Source: Propioniciclava soli
Lineage (GTDB): Bacteria; Actinomycetota; Actinomycetes; Propionibacteriales; Propionibacteriaceae
Direction of reading: 5' to 3'
Assembly: GCF_014858005.1 (NCBI RefSeq)
Contig: NZ_JACYOT010000015.1
Location: forward strand, 1 to 64,000
DNA length: 64,000 nucleotides
This document shows positions 53,300 through 62,172 of the stretch, piece by piece. Below the pieces are notes generated by a model, which ran no database searches, was not told where the DNA came from, and saw only the letters and a list, made by a program, of their open reading frames with translations. The position numbers and the translations under genes are program-made. Numbering within the stretch: position 1 is the stretch's first letter; each line of letters begins with the position of its first letter.

Positions 53300-54216
53300 G
53301 CCGGATCGCCGAATCCCTGTTCTGGATCGGCCGCTACGTCGAGCGCGTCGACGGCACGGCCCGCCTCGTCGACGTCGTCCGGCTCGACCAGCTGGAGGGC
53401 GGCTACGGTGCCCACGGCCAGTCGGTCGGCAGCGTCCTCGGCGTGCTCGGCGGCGAGGTGGGCGACGACTTCGTCAGCTACGACGCCCTGCGTGAGAACC
53501 TCGTGTTCGACGCCGCCAACCTCAGCTCGATCACCGGCTCGTGGAACGCCGCGCGCGACAACGCCCGCCGCGCCCGCGAGACCGTCTCGACCGACCTGTG
53601 GGAGGCCATCAACACCGCCTGGCTGCGGTGGGGGAGGTTGGGCCCGCCCGACGGCACCGCCCGTCACCTCGCGTGGGCGCGCGAGCGTGCCATCCTGGTC
53701 GCCGGCATCGCCGACTCCACGATGAGCCACGACGACGCCTGGGACTTCCTGGTGCTGGGCCGCTACCTCGAACGCGCCGACATGACCGCGCGCATCATCA
53801 GCACCGGAACGTTGCCGACCGGCGCGCTGTCGTGGCAGTCGGTGCTCAGCTCCTGCGGCGGCAACCAGGCCTTCATGCGCAGCGCGTCCGGGCTGTTCAC
53901 CGACCGTGCCGTGGCGACGTTCCTCGTCCTCAACCGCGAGTTCCCGCGCTCCGTCCTCCACGCGCTCGTGCAGGCCGAGGACGCCCTCACCCGCCTGGAA
54001 CCCGAGCACCTGAACGTGGGCTTCGGCAACGATGCCCGGCGGCTGCTCGGCCGGATCCGCACCTCGCTGGAGTACCGCCTGCCCGAGAACGTCATCAACG
54101 AGCTGCCCCAGCAGATGGTGCGCGTCCAGCAGATGGTCTCCGCCGTCGCGGACTCCGTCGCCCACCGCTACTTCCCGAGCGAGGCCGAGCAGACGTGGAT
54201 GGAGGAGATCCGATGA
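53293..54216 (+). CDS. Alpha-E domain protein (DUF403)
   Basis: A 307-residue all-helical protein. The N-terminus LSRIAESLFWIGRYVERVDG is the signature of the alpha-E family, and LGRYLERADMTARII near residue 155 repeats it. It has no recognisable catalytic residues and may be a scaffold or adaptor for the ATP-grasp and transglutaminase partners. Starts GTG inside the upstream gene and ends in an ATGA overlap. Confidence 0.9.
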   Translation: MLSRIAESLFWIGRYVERVDGTARLVDVVRLDQLEGGYGAHGQSVGSVLGVLGGEVGDDFVSYDALRENLVFDAANLSSITGSWNAARDNARRARETVSTDLWEAINTAWLRWGRLGPPDGTARHLAWARERAILVAGIADSTMSHDDAWDFLVLGRYLERADMTARIISTGTLPTGALSWQSVLSSCGGNQAFMRSASGLFTDRAVATFLVLNREFPRSVLHALVQAEDALTRLEPEHLNVGFGNDARRLLGRIRTSLEYRLPENVINELPQQMVRVQQMVSAVADSVAHRYFPSEAEQTWMEEIR

Positions 54217-55058
54217 GCACCCGGCGCTACCGCGTCGTCCACACCTCGACGTACGCCTACACCGGCCCGATCAGCGCCTCGCACAACGAGATTCGCATGA
54301 CGCCGCTGACCGAGGAACACCAGGTGACCCTCGAGAGCCGGTTGCGCATCCGGCCCCTGACCTGGAGTCATACCTACAAGGACTACTGGGGCACCAGCGT
54401 CACGGCCCTCGAGACGGCCGGGCTGCACGAGTCGCTCGAGCTCGAGGCCATCTCGACCGTGGAGTGCTCGGACGCCGACCGGCCGCAGCCCGACACGTCG
54501 TGGGAGGAGCTGCGCTCCGAGGAGACGCGCGACCGCTGCTGGGAGTGGCTCTCCGTCCGCACCCGCACGGCGCTTCCGGACGACCTGCTCGCCTGGTTCT
54601 CCGAGCAGGTGGAGGGCCTCGACCCCGTCGCGGCCGTCGCCCGCGCGGTCGACCTGATCCACGAGCATCTCGCCTACGAGGCCGGCGTCACCGTCGCCAC
54701 CACGAACGCCGCCGAGGCGTGGGAGGCGCACAAGGGCGTCTGCCAGGACTTCGTCCACATCACGCTCGGCGTGTTGCGCCACCTCGGCGTCCCGGCCCGT
54801 TACGTCTCGGGGTACCTCACGCCCGACTCGGACGCCCCCGTCGGCGAGGCGATCGTGGGGGAGAGCCACGCGTGGGTCGAGTGGTTCGGCGGGGCTTGGC
54901 TCGGGATCGACCCCACCAACCTGCGCGCCGTCGGCGTCGACCACATCGTCGTGGCGCGCGGCCGCGACTACGACGACGTCGCACCGTTCACCGGGGTCTA
55001 CCTCGGCGACGAGGAGGGCGAGCTCTCCGTCGAGGTCACCGTCACGCGGTTGAGCTGA
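54213..55058 (+). CDS. Transglutaminase-like cysteine protease-fold protein
   Basis: A 281-residue protein with the bacterial transglutaminase-like core: N-terminal beta domain (RYRVVHTSTYAYTGPISASH), then the catalytic Cys in HKGVCQDFVHITLGVLRHLG (about 185), His in GESHAWVEWFGG (about 222) and Asp in WLGIDPTN. Such enzymes cleave or form amide bonds. Third gene of the coupled trio; its 3' end overlaps the convergent TetR gene by 17 bp. Confidence 0.9.
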   Translation: MSTRRYRVVHTSTYAYTGPISASHNEIRMTPLTEEHQVTLESRLRIRPLTWSHTYKDYWGTSVTALETAGLHESLELEAISTVECSDADRPQPDTSWEELRSEETRDRCWEWLSVRTRTALPDDLLAWFSEQVEGLDPVAAVARAVDLIHEHLAYEAGVTVATTNAAEAWEAHKGVCQDFVHITLGVLRHLGVPARYVSGYLTPDSDAPVGEAIVGESHAWVEWFGGAWLGIDPTNLRAVGVDHIVVARGRDYDDVAPFTGVYLGDEEGELSVEVTVTRLS

Positions 55059-55749
55059 GCGGCGCGTCGTCCACATCGGCCTCGGACGCGTCCGCGGGGA
55101 GCTTGAGGGACGGACGGGAGTCGAGGCCCCGCAGGCCGTTCCAGGTGAGGTTCACCAGGTGCGCGGCGACCTCCGGCTTCGTCAGCGACGTCGTCTCGCG
55201 GGCGTCCACCCACCACTGGCCGGCCAACGCCACCAGACCCACCAGCATCTGGCTGTACAGGGGCGCCGTGTTCGGGTCGAACCCGCGGCGGGCGAACTGC
55301 GCCGCCAGCAGCCCCTCCACCCGGCTCGCGATGCCCGACAGGATCGTCGTGAACGTGCCCCCCGCCGAGTAGGGCGAAGAGTCGCGGCTGATGATGCGGA
55401 ACCCGTCCGGGTTCTCCTCCAGATAGTCGAGCAACGCGAGCGTGCCCAGCTCGATCAGCCCCCGCGGGCTCACATCCGGTCGTGAAATGGCGTCATGGAT
55501 CGAGTCGTGCAGCGTCCGAACCTCGCGGTCGACGACCACGGCGTACAACCCTTCCTTGCCGCCGAAGTGCTCGTAGACGACCGGCTTGCTGACCCCGGCG
55601 TGCGCCGCGATCTCCTCCACGCTGGTGCCTTCGAGCCCCTTCTCCGCGAACAGCCCGCGCGCCACCTCCACCAACTGCTCACGCCGCTCGGCCCGCGTCA
55701 TGCGGACGCGGCCGCGTCGCGTCCTGCCGGGGTGGGGAGCGTTCGTCAC
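55042..55749 (-). CDS. TetR-family transcriptional regulator
   Basis: A 235-residue TetR repressor. The DNA-binding helix-turn-helix is RREQLVEVARGLFAEKGLEG then TSVEEIAAHAGVSKPVVYEHFGGKEGLY (about 20-70). The ligand domain is not specific. GTG at 55749 is chosen; upstream codons run into the tRNA gene. In Mycobacterium a TetR gene sits in this same place beside tRNA-Gln and glmU, so this is a conserved neighbour. Target unknown. Confidence 0.9.
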   Translation of the reverse strand: MTNAPHPGRTRRGRVRMTRAERREQLVEVARGLFAEKGLEGTSVEEIAAHAGVSKPVVYEHFGGKEGLYAVVVDREVRTLHDSIHDAISRPDVSPRGLIELGTLALLDYLEENPDGFRIISRDSSPYSAGGTFTTILSGIASRVEGLLAAQFARRGFDPNTAPLYSQMLVGLVALAGQWWVDARETTSLTKPEVAAHLVNLTWNGLRGLDSRPSLKLPADASEADVDDAPLSSTA

Positions 55750-55805
55750 CCCCCCATTCTCTCGCGTCGAGGCAAGCCAGCGCCAATGGACCGACCCGGG
55801 GCCGC

Positions 55806-55811
55806 TAGACT
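55806..55811 (+). promoter_or_regulatory. -10 box of the tRNA gene
   Basis: TAGACT in the context CCGCTAGACTCGAC, 26 bp before the tRNA 5' end, a usual distance for actinobacterial tRNA promoters. Confidence 0.45.
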
Positions 55812-55837
55812 CGACGGGTCCGCGGGATCGCGGGCGA

Positions 55838-55916
55838 ACCCCGGTTGGTCTTTCGGCAGGGCCCGCCTGACTTTGAATCAGGATCAGCGCAGTAGGTTCG
55901 ACTCCTACCCGGGGTG
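55838..55916 (+). tRNA. tRNA-Gln (UUG), slightly atypical
   Basis: Acceptor ACCCCGG (55838-55844) pairs fully with CCGGGGT (55909-55915), discriminator G, no encoded CCA. T-arm GTAGG-TTCGACT-CCTAC is perfect. The anticodon arm is CCTGA-CTTTGAA-TCAGG, giving anticodon TTG (Gln). The D-arm GGTC/GGCC is plausible. The variable region ATCAGCGCA is 9 nt and two bases separate the D and anticodon stems, both longer than usual. A TetR-tRNA-Gln-glmU order is also known in Mycobacterium. Confidence 0.8.
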
Positions 55917-56160
55917 CTGGATGCCGCACTGCGGGCCTGGTGAGCAGGGCAGCCTTCCGCTCCCCTCGGGTTCCCGCTCGGCCGTGTGGTGCCGGGTCGC
56001 AAACGCCGACGTTGACCCAAGCCGGAATTCAGCATTCGTGACATGGCGCGTTCACCAGAGCTCGCAGTGGCTTACCCCTAGGCTGGGCAGGCGTGGGCGC
56101 TGGGCGATCGCGCTGGCCGATCTCAGGACGACCATGGAGCAGGGTCGCAAAGGAGGAATT

Positions 56161-56850
56161 ATGGGTGCTGTGGCGGGATGGTACGACGACGGCTCGGGGC
56201 GTCCGCGGTGGTGGGATGGCGAGCAGTGGACGGATCGCTATGCAGATCAAGAAGGTGGTGTGGCCGGTGCGAGCGGCGCCGCCCGGACGATGATGGGCAA
56301 CCTGACCGAGAAGCGCGATCCCGCCCAGGAGCCCGACAATCTGTGGTGGGCTGTTGGGAAACCCGTCAGCGGGATCGGGGGCGGGCGGTACCGCCTCACG
56401 CAGGACTACCTGATCTTCGAGAAGGGTGTGCTCTCCACGCGGAGCCAGCAAATCCGGGTTCACGAGATCTTTGATGTAGACGCGACGCAGACGATGACGC
56501 AAAAGGCCCGGGGAGTGGGATCCGTCGCGCTCTGGGCTCAACGGCCCGGCGGTTGGGAGCGCGTCGTCTTGGAGGACATTGACAATTTCCGCGAAGGCGT
56601 CAGCGTGATCAACCAAGTCGCAGACGCGGCCCGTCAGCGGATGCTGACGCGACAGAACACCCAACACCTCAACTACAACGGCAGTACGCCGCCGGCGTCT
56701 GCTGGGCCCGCACCGGCAGCCGCGCAGCCCACGGTCTCAGCAAGTACGGGGCTGAATGATGAGATTGCCAGACTCGCTGATCTGCATGAGCGAGGCATTC
56801 TTGACGATGCTGAGTTCGCCGCAGCCAAGCGCAAGCTGCTCGGTCTGTAG
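56161..56850 (+). CDS. DUF2510 - PH-like - SHOCT domain protein
   Basis: A 229-residue three-part protein. Residues 5-27 are DUF2510 (GWYDDGSGRPRWWDGEQWTD); 65-150 look like a bacterial PH domain (YRLTQDYLIFEKGVLSTRSQ, IFDVDATQTMTQKARGVGSV); 205-229 are a SHOCT tail (IARLADLHERGILDDAEFAA). Such proteins are thought to be membrane or envelope associated; function unknown. AGGAGG at 56151-56156 fixes the start. Codon use is less GC-biased than neighbours, consistent with transfer, and it lies directly behind the tRNA. Confidence 0.8.
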   Translation: MGAVAGWYDDGSGRPRWWDGEQWTDRYADQEGGVAGASGAARTMMGNLTEKRDPAQEPDNLWWAVGKPVSGIGGGRYRLTQDYLIFEKGVLSTRSQQIRVHEIFDVDATQTMTQKARGVGSVALWAQRPGGWERVVLEDIDNFREGVSVINQVADAARQRMLTRQNTQHLNYNGSTPPASAGPAPAAAQPTVSASTGLNDEIARLADLHERGILDDAEFAAAKRKLLGL

Positions 56851-57038
56851 GAGACTGAATCGGCAGCTGTTGATAAGGGGGGCGCGGAGCGGGCGGACGC
56901 CGGCCTGGTACCTGTCCGACGGCTTGCGAGGACATCTGCTCCGGGCTCCGCGTCGTCGACCGTCGCAGCGGGCTCCGCGGTGACCACGCTCGTCGGTTCT
57001 CGTGCCGGCTTCGATGAGCCTGAAGCGCCAGGAGTTTG

Positions 57039-58511
57039 TCACTGGCGGGCCGCCAGCGCGTCCGCCGCTGCGGCGCGGACGCCGCCGGTGACGATGATCT
57101 GGGCCAGGTCGGCGACGCGCTCGACGAAGGCGCCGTGGGCGACCAGGTCGTCAGGCAGGGAGGCCTCGGCGATGGCGCGTGCGTGGGACGCCACGTTCGT
57201 CGCGCCCTGAGCGACGGCCCGCAGAGCGTCGGCCTTGGGCTCGATCATGGCCGCGGCGACGGGTCCGGGGTCGAAACCGGCGGGCGGGCAGACGCAGCAG
57301 ATCCACCCCGCGACGGTGAGCGCCAGCTGGTGGGGCATGCGTCCTCGGTCCAGGGCCGCCATCGCCGGGATCGGCACGCGCTGGACGAGCTTCGTCGAGC
57401 CGTCGGAGCCCACGCGGGCCGTCTTGTCGCCGAGCACGGTGTTGCTCCAGCGGGCGAAGAGTTGCTGCACGTAGGCGTCCGCGTCGAAGCCGGTCGGCTG
57501 GTCGATCGACGGCAGGTATTCCTGCATCAGACAGGCGCGGACGCAGTCTTCGATGAACGGCTGCTGACGCGATGCCGGGATGGTGTCGCGCCGGTACAGC
57601 CCGCCGAGATAGGCGATGAGGGAATGTCCGCCGTTGAGCAGGCGCAGCTTGACCTGCTCGTACTTCTCGACCTCGTCGGTGAAGATGACGCCGGCGGCCT
57701 CCCAGCGGGGGCGTCCTGCCCGGAAGTCGTCCTCGATGACCCACTGGGAGAACTTCTCGGCCGGAACGGGGCTGGCGTCCTCGACCCCCAGCACCCGAGC
57801 CGCAGTCGCACTCGTCTCGTCGGTCGGGGCGGGCACGATGCGGTCCACCATCGCGTTGGGGAACGACACCGAATCACCCAGCCAGCCCAGGAAGTCCTCC
57901 GACGCCTCCGCCTCCTGTGCGAATTGCGTCACGGCCGCCCGGGTGGTGTGGCCGGCCGCGAGGAGGTTGTCGCAGGAGAGGACGCTGATGGGCGCGCCGT
58001 TCTCGGCGTGGCGGCGCATGAGGCCGAACGCCAGTTGCCCCAACGGCGACGCCGGCGCGCGGGAGGCGAGGTCGCTCGCGACGTCGGCCGCGGCCAGGTC
58101 GAGCAGCCCGGTGCGCGGATCGAGGTGGTAGCCCGTCTCCGATATGGTCAGCGTGATGATCTTGTGGGCCGGGTCGGCCGCGGCGGCGAGAATGTCGGGC
58201 CCGTCCTCGGCCGCCACGAGCAGGCGGCGGTGGACGTCCACCACGCCCACCTCTTCAGCAGCGGGGTCGAGGGTGACGACGCTGTAGAGGAAGTCCTGCT
58301 CCTGCAGCGCGGTGGTGACCCTGCGTGAGCGGTTCGCGATGCCCAGGATGCCCCACTCACCGGGCTCGGCCGCCAGCGCCAGCGCCGTGTTCACGGCGGC
58401 GTGGGCGCGGTGGAAGTTGCCGAGGCCGAAGTGGACGATGCCTGTTTGCTGCGGGGCGCTCGCACCGATGAGGTGGGCCTGCGGGAGATTGGCACGGGAC
58501 AGGCGTGTCAT
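57039..58511 (-). CDS. Mannitol dehydrogenase family oxidoreductase
   Basis: A 490-residue polyol-specific long-chain dehydrogenase (mannitol 2-dehydrogenase, fructuronate or altronate reductase group). N-terminal GIVHFGLGNFHRAHAAV is the NAD-binding Rossmann motif; the catalytic KLRLLNGGHSLIAYLGG (K-x4-N-x2-H) is at about residue 285-300. It interconverts mannitol/fructose or a uronate pair. AAGGAG precedes the ATG at 58511. No transporter or regulator is adjacent, so the substrate is open. Confidence 0.9.
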   Translation of the reverse strand: MTRLSRANLPQAHLIGASAPQQTGIVHFGLGNFHRAHAAVNTALALAAEPGEWGILGIANRSRRVTTALQEQDFLYSVVTLDPAAEEVGVVDVHRRLLVAAEDGPDILAAAADPAHKIITLTISETGYHLDPRTGLLDLAAADVASDLASRAPASPLGQLAFGLMRRHAENGAPISVLSCDNLLAAGHTTRAAVTQFAQEAEASEDFLGWLGDSVSFPNAMVDRIVPAPTDETSATAARVLGVEDASPVPAEKFSQWVIEDDFRAGRPRWEAAGVIFTDEVEKYEQVKLRLLNGGHSLIAYLGGLYRRDTIPASRQQPFIEDCVRACLMQEYLPSIDQPTGFDADAYVQQLFARWSNTVLGDKTARVGSDGSTKLVQRVPIPAMAALDRGRMPHQLALTVAGWICCVCPPAGFDPGPVAAAMIEPKADALRAVAQGATNVASHARAIAEASLPDDLVAHGAFVERVADLAQIIVTGGVRAAAADALAARQ

Positions 58512-58628
58512 GGGCGGTTGCTCCTTGAACGGGTGCGGGCAGCGTAGCGGCTGGGCGCCGGGAAGCGGGGAACGGCAACGGCCGGCGTCCACCAGGGACG
58601 CCGGCCGTTGCCGGTGCGAGCGGGTCGT

Positions 58629-59426
58629 TCAGCGACGGTCGTCGCGCACGGTGCCCTCGGCGCCGTCAACTTCGATGTGCTCCTTGGCGACGGTGTCGGT
58701 GACGGTCTGGTTCTCGGTGACCGTCTCCTTGCCGATGCTGACTTCCTCAACCGCCACGGTCTCCTTGGAGACGACCGGGCGCTCCTCGCGCAAGGTCACC
58801 TCCTCGACGACCTCGGTGGCGTTCGGGTCGATGGTGCCCGCGCTGGCGGTCCCGTCGACGGCGTTGCGCTCCACGACCAGGCGCTCCTTGGTCACCGGGA
58901 CGGTGATGGTCTGCTCCTCGGTGGTCGTGTACTTGCGCAGACGGGCGCGGCCGGCCTCGGTGGTCTCGGTGCCCACGTTGAGGCGCTCCTCGGACGCGGT
59001 CATCGACTGGGTGTCGACGTCGCGGTCGCGGACGTCACGATCGGCGACGACGTCACGGTCGGCGACGACGTCACGGTCGTTCACGGTGCCAGCCACGGGG
59101 GCCGTGGTGCGGTCGCCGCGGACGCCCTCGTAGTAGCGGTAGAGCTCCGCCTCCTCCGACTCGGAGATGTGGCCATCGGCGTCAACGCGCGGGGCGTCCT
59201 TGATGATGTCCTTGGAGTGAGCCAGCACGAGGTCATCGCCGTCCCAGCGGTGTCCCTCAAGCGGAGCGAAGCTCTGCGAGGTGCCGAAGAAACCGGTGTT
59301 GAGGGTGACCCACGTGGGCTCACCGGTCGCGTCGTCGAGGTAGACCTGGCCGACGGAGCCGATCTTGTCACCCGAGGGATCGAAGGCGGTCGCCTCGGAG
59401 AGGCGGGCGAGCGTTGCGTCGTTCAT
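58629..59426 (-). CDS. PRC-barrel and DUF2382 (YsnF/AvaK) stress-type protein
   Basis: A 265-residue soluble protein. Residues 1-80 are a PRC-barrel (DPSGDKIGSVGQVYLDDATG); 100-140 contain a repeat DRDVVADRDVVADRDV; 145-265 are DUF2382 with the paired sheets EERLNVGTETTEAGRARLRK and EEVTLREERPVVSKE. This pairing is common in actinobacteria and associated with general stress; the molecular role is unknown. AAAGGA precedes the ATG at 59426. Three CAAGGTT motifs lie in its upstream region. Confidence 0.87.
   Translation of the reverse strand: MNDATLARLSEATAFDPSGDKIGSVGQVYLDDATGEPTWVTLNTGFFGTSQSFAPLEGHRWDGDDLVLAHSKDIIKDAPRVDADGHISESEEAELYRYYEGVRGDRTTAPVAGTVNDRDVVADRDVVADRDVRDRDVDTQSMTASEERLNVGTETTEAGRARLRKYTTTEEQTITVPVTKERLVVERNAVDGTASAGTIDPNATEVVEEVTLREERPVVSKETVAVEEVSIGKETVTENQTVTDTVAKEHIEVDGAEGTVRDDRR
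59031..59084 (-). repeat. 18-bp in-frame repeat inside the PRC/DUF2382 gene
   Basis: Three 18-bp units beginning GACGTCACG (59031, 59049, 59067) encode ADRDVV repeats in the linker between the two domains. Confidence 0.85.
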
Positions 59427-59448
59427 GATGTCCTTTCGGTATCGGAAC

Positions 59449-59512
59449 CAAGGTTCTTACGAAGGTAAGGCAACCTTGTGCAATCGACCCTACTAGGTGG
59501 ACGCAAGGTTGC
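59449..59512. promoter_or_regulatory. Three CAAGGTT motifs, two forming a 9-bp inverted repeat
   Basis: CAAGGTT at 59449-59455, GCAACCTTG at 59470-59478 and CAAGGTTGC at 59504-59512. The last two are perfect inverted repeats 25 bp apart. They lie upstream of the PRC/DUF2382 gene (minus strand) in the 313-bp gap before glmU, and could be a regulator site; no known consensus was matched. The remaining gap holds no gene; a TAGGCT about 59683 may be the glmU -10. Confidence 0.5.
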
Positions 59513-59739
59513 GCACATCAAGGGTGACAGGCTGGTGGCGAAAACGTGAACGCTGGCATTTGCACCCCACAAGCCCTGGCACCCCCTGTCGTCGGTCGCC
59601 CGGGCGTCGCGGCCCGCATCGTTACCAGAGGTGGGTGATGCCGACCGCCGAGGAGAGGCCCCCCGTCGGTGTCCCCTTCGGTAGGCTTCGGCGAGACCCG
59701 CCGGCGTCGACCGGCGCACCGCAACGCACGAGGAGTGTC

Positions 59740-61188
59740 ATGACCGAGCAGGTGAGTGGGCAGGTGGCGGCGGTCGTCATCCTGGCGGCGGGAGCTGGGA
59801 CGCGCATGAGGTCCACGAGGTCAAAGCTGCTCCACGCCGTCGCGGGTCAGTCGCTGCTCAGCCACGCCGTGGACGCCGCGGACGCCCTCGCGCCCCAGCG
59901 GCTCGTGGTGGTGGTCGGCCATGAGCGCGAACAGGTCGCCGCCCACCTCGCCGAGATCGCCCCCCATGCGCTGACCGCGGTGCAGGAGCAACAGCGGGGC
60001 ACGGGTGACGCCGTGCGGTGCGGTCTGGCCGCACTCGAGGCGTCCGAAGGTGAGGTGGTCGTGACCATGGGTGACGTTCCGCTGCTCACCGGTGAAACCT
60101 TGGCCGAACTGGTCTCCCAGCACCGCGCCACGGGTGACGCCGTCACGATCCTGTCCTCCGAGCTGGACGACCCCACGGGTTACGGACGCATCGTGCGGGA
60201 CGACGACGGTGATCAGGTGGCCGCCATCGTCGAGCAGCGCGACTGCACCCCCGAGCAGGCGACGATCCGCGAGATCAACGCCGGCATCTACGTGTTCGAC
60301 GGGCCCGTGCTGCGCGACGGGCTGGCCTCCCTGACGGCCGACAACGATCAGGGTGAGCTGTACCTCACCGATGTGGTGCGCTTCGCCCGGTCCGCGGGGC
60401 GGGGCGTCCACAGCCACGTGTTGGAGGACCGCTGGCAGACCGAGGGCGTGAACGATCGCGTCCAGTTGGCCGCGCTCAACCGCGAGTACAACCGCCGCAT
60501 CGTGGAGAAGTGGCAGCGGGCGGGCGTGACGGTGGTGGACCCGGCCACGACGTGGATCCACGCGAGCGTCGACCTCGGCACCGACGTGACGCTGCTGCCC
60601 GGCACGAGCCTCGAGGGGGCCACGACCATCGCCGCGGGCGCGACGATCGGGCCCGACACCACGCTCACCGACGTCGAGGTGGGGGAGGGGGCCACGGTGA
60701 TCCGGACCCACGGCTCGCTCGCCGTCATCGGCGATGGCGCGACGGTCGGCCCCTATTCCTTCCTGCGGCCGGGGACGCAGCTCGGCGTCCGCGGCAAGAT
60801 CGGAGCCTTCGTCGAGACGAAGAACGCCGTGATCGGCGACGGCGCGAAGGTGCCGCACCTCACCTACTGCGGCGACGCGGAGGTGGGGGAGGGCGCCAAC
60901 ATCGGCGCCGGCACCATCTTCGCGAACTACGACGGGGTCTCGAAGTCGACCACGGTGATCGGGCGGCACAGCTTCGTCGGCAGCAACAGCGTGCTCGTCG
61001 CACCCGTCACCGTGGCGGACGGCAGTTACGTCGCCGCGGGTTCGGCGCTCACCGACGACGTCGATCCCGGACAGTTGGCCATCGCCCGGGCCCGGCAGCG
61101 TAATATTCCGGGCTGGGTGGAAACCCGGCGCGGCGACACCCGGACGTGGCAGGCTGCGCGCGAGGCGATCAACAACGAAGGGGCCTGA
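59740..61188 (+). CDS. glmU: Bifunctional GlcNAc-1-phosphate uridyltransferase / glucosamine-1-phosphate acetyltransferase
   Basis: A 482-residue enzyme that makes UDP-GlcNAc for peptidoglycan. The N-terminal pyrophosphorylase has ILAAGAGTRMRSTRSKLLHAVAG (about 15-37), QEQQRGTGDAVRCG and MGDVPLLTG; the C-terminal left-handed beta-helix has hexapeptide repeats and catalytic IGAFVETKNAVIG, YCGDAEVGEGANIGAGTIFANYDG and SFVGSNSVLVAPV. AGGAG precedes the ATG at 59740 by four bases. First gene of glmU-prs. Confidence 0.96.
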   Translation: MTEQVSGQVAAVVILAAGAGTRMRSTRSKLLHAVAGQSLLSHAVDAADALAPQRLVVVVGHEREQVAAHLAEIAPHALTAVQEQQRGTGDAVRCGLAALEASEGEVVVTMGDVPLLTGETLAELVSQHRATGDAVTILSSELDDPTGYGRIVRDDDGDQVAAIVEQRDCTPEQATIREINAGIYVFDGPVLRDGLASLTADNDQGELYLTDVVRFARSAGRGVHSHVLEDRWQTEGVNDRVQLAALNREYNRRIVEKWQRAGVTVVDPATTWIHASVDLGTDVTLLPGTSLEGATTIAAGATIGPDTTLTDVEVGEGATVIRTHGSLAVIGDGATVGPYSFLRPGTQLGVRGKIGAFVETKNAVIGDGAKVPHLTYCGDAEVGEGANIGAGTIFANYDGVSKSTTVIGRHSFVGSNSVLVAPVTVADGSYVAAGSALTDDVDPGQLAIARARQRNIPGWVETRRGDTRTWQAAREAINNEGA

Positions 61189-61191
61189 CGA

Positions 61192-62172
61192 GTGACGGGC
61201 ATCAAGCGACAGTCCGAGAAGCACCTCATCCTCGCCTCGGGGCGGGCCTACCCGGAACTGGCCGAGGAGGTGGCGTCCCTGGTCGGGGTCGAGCTCGTTC
61301 CCACGCGCTCCCTCACCTACGCCAACTCCGAGATCTACGTGCGCTTCGAGGAGTCGGTTCGCGGCGCCGACGCCTTCGTCATCCAGAGCCACTGCGCGCC
61401 CGTCAACGAGTGGCTCATGGAGCAACTCATCATGGTGGACGCCCTCAAGCGCGCCTCCGCGAAGCGCATCACGGTGGTCGCGCCCTTCTACCCCTACGGG
61501 CGGCAGGACAAGAAGCACGCCGGACGCGAACCCATCTCGGCCCGCCTGATCGCCGACCTGTTCAAGACCGCCGGCGCCGACCGTCTCATGTCGATCGACC
61601 TGCACGCCTCGCAGATCCAGGGCTTCTTCGACGGACCCGTGGACCATTTGGTCGGGCTCCCCGTGCTCGTCAACTACATCACCGAGCACTACTCGCTCGA
61701 GGACCTCACCGTCGTGAGTCCGGACGCCGGCCGCGTCCGCCTGGCCGACCAGTTCACCGACCACCTCGGCGCGCCCCTGGCGATCATCCACAAGCGCCGC
61801 GACCCGAACAAGGCCAACGAGGTGGCCGTGGGCGAGGTCGTCGGCGACGTGGAGGGCCGCGTCTGCCTGCTGGTGGACGACATGATCGACACCGCCGGCA
61901 CCATCTGTGCCGCCGCCCAGACGCTGATCGACCACGGCGCCAAGACCGTGATCGCCGCCGCCACGCACCCCATCCTCTCCGGCCCGGCCGCCCAGCGGCT
62001 CAACGAGTCGGCGTTCGAGGAGATCATCGTGACGAACACGCTGCCGATCTCGGAGGAACTCAACATCCCCAAGCTCACTGTGTTGTCCGTCGCTCCGCTC
62101 ATCGCCGAGGCGATCAAGCAGATCTTCGAGGACGGCTCCGTGGCCAGCCTGTTCGACGGGTCGTTCCACTGA
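61192..62172 (+). CDS. prs: Ribose-phosphate diphosphokinase (PRPP synthetase)
   Basis: A 326-residue enzyme that makes PRPP for nucleotides, histidine and tryptophan. Motifs: RFEESVRGADAFVIQS, YPYGRQDKKHAGREPISARL (ATP site, about 100-119), DLHASQIQGFFDGPVDHL (about 141) and the PRPP loop VCLLVDDMIDTAGTI (about 224). GTG start three bases after glmU. Confidence 0.96.
   Translation: MTGIKRQSEKHLILASGRAYPELAEEVASLVGVELVPTRSLTYANSEIYVRFEESVRGADAFVIQSHCAPVNEWLMEQLIMVDALKRASAKRITVVAPFYPYGRQDKKHAGREPISARLIADLFKTAGADRLMSIDLHASQIQGFFDGPVDHLVGLPVLVNYITEHYSLEDLTVVSPDAGRVRLADQFTDHLGAPLAIIHKRRDPNKANEVAVGEVVGDVEGRVCLLVDDMIDTAGTICAAAQTLIDHGAKTVIAAATHPILSGPAAQRLNESAFEEIIVTNTLPISEELNIPKLTVLSVAPLIAEAIKQIFEDGSVASLFDGSFH

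Noticed and set aside
55917..59426. Integrated phage or ICE at the tRNA-Gln
   Set aside because: No integrase, excisionase, phage or conjugation genes and no repeat of the tRNA 3' end were found.
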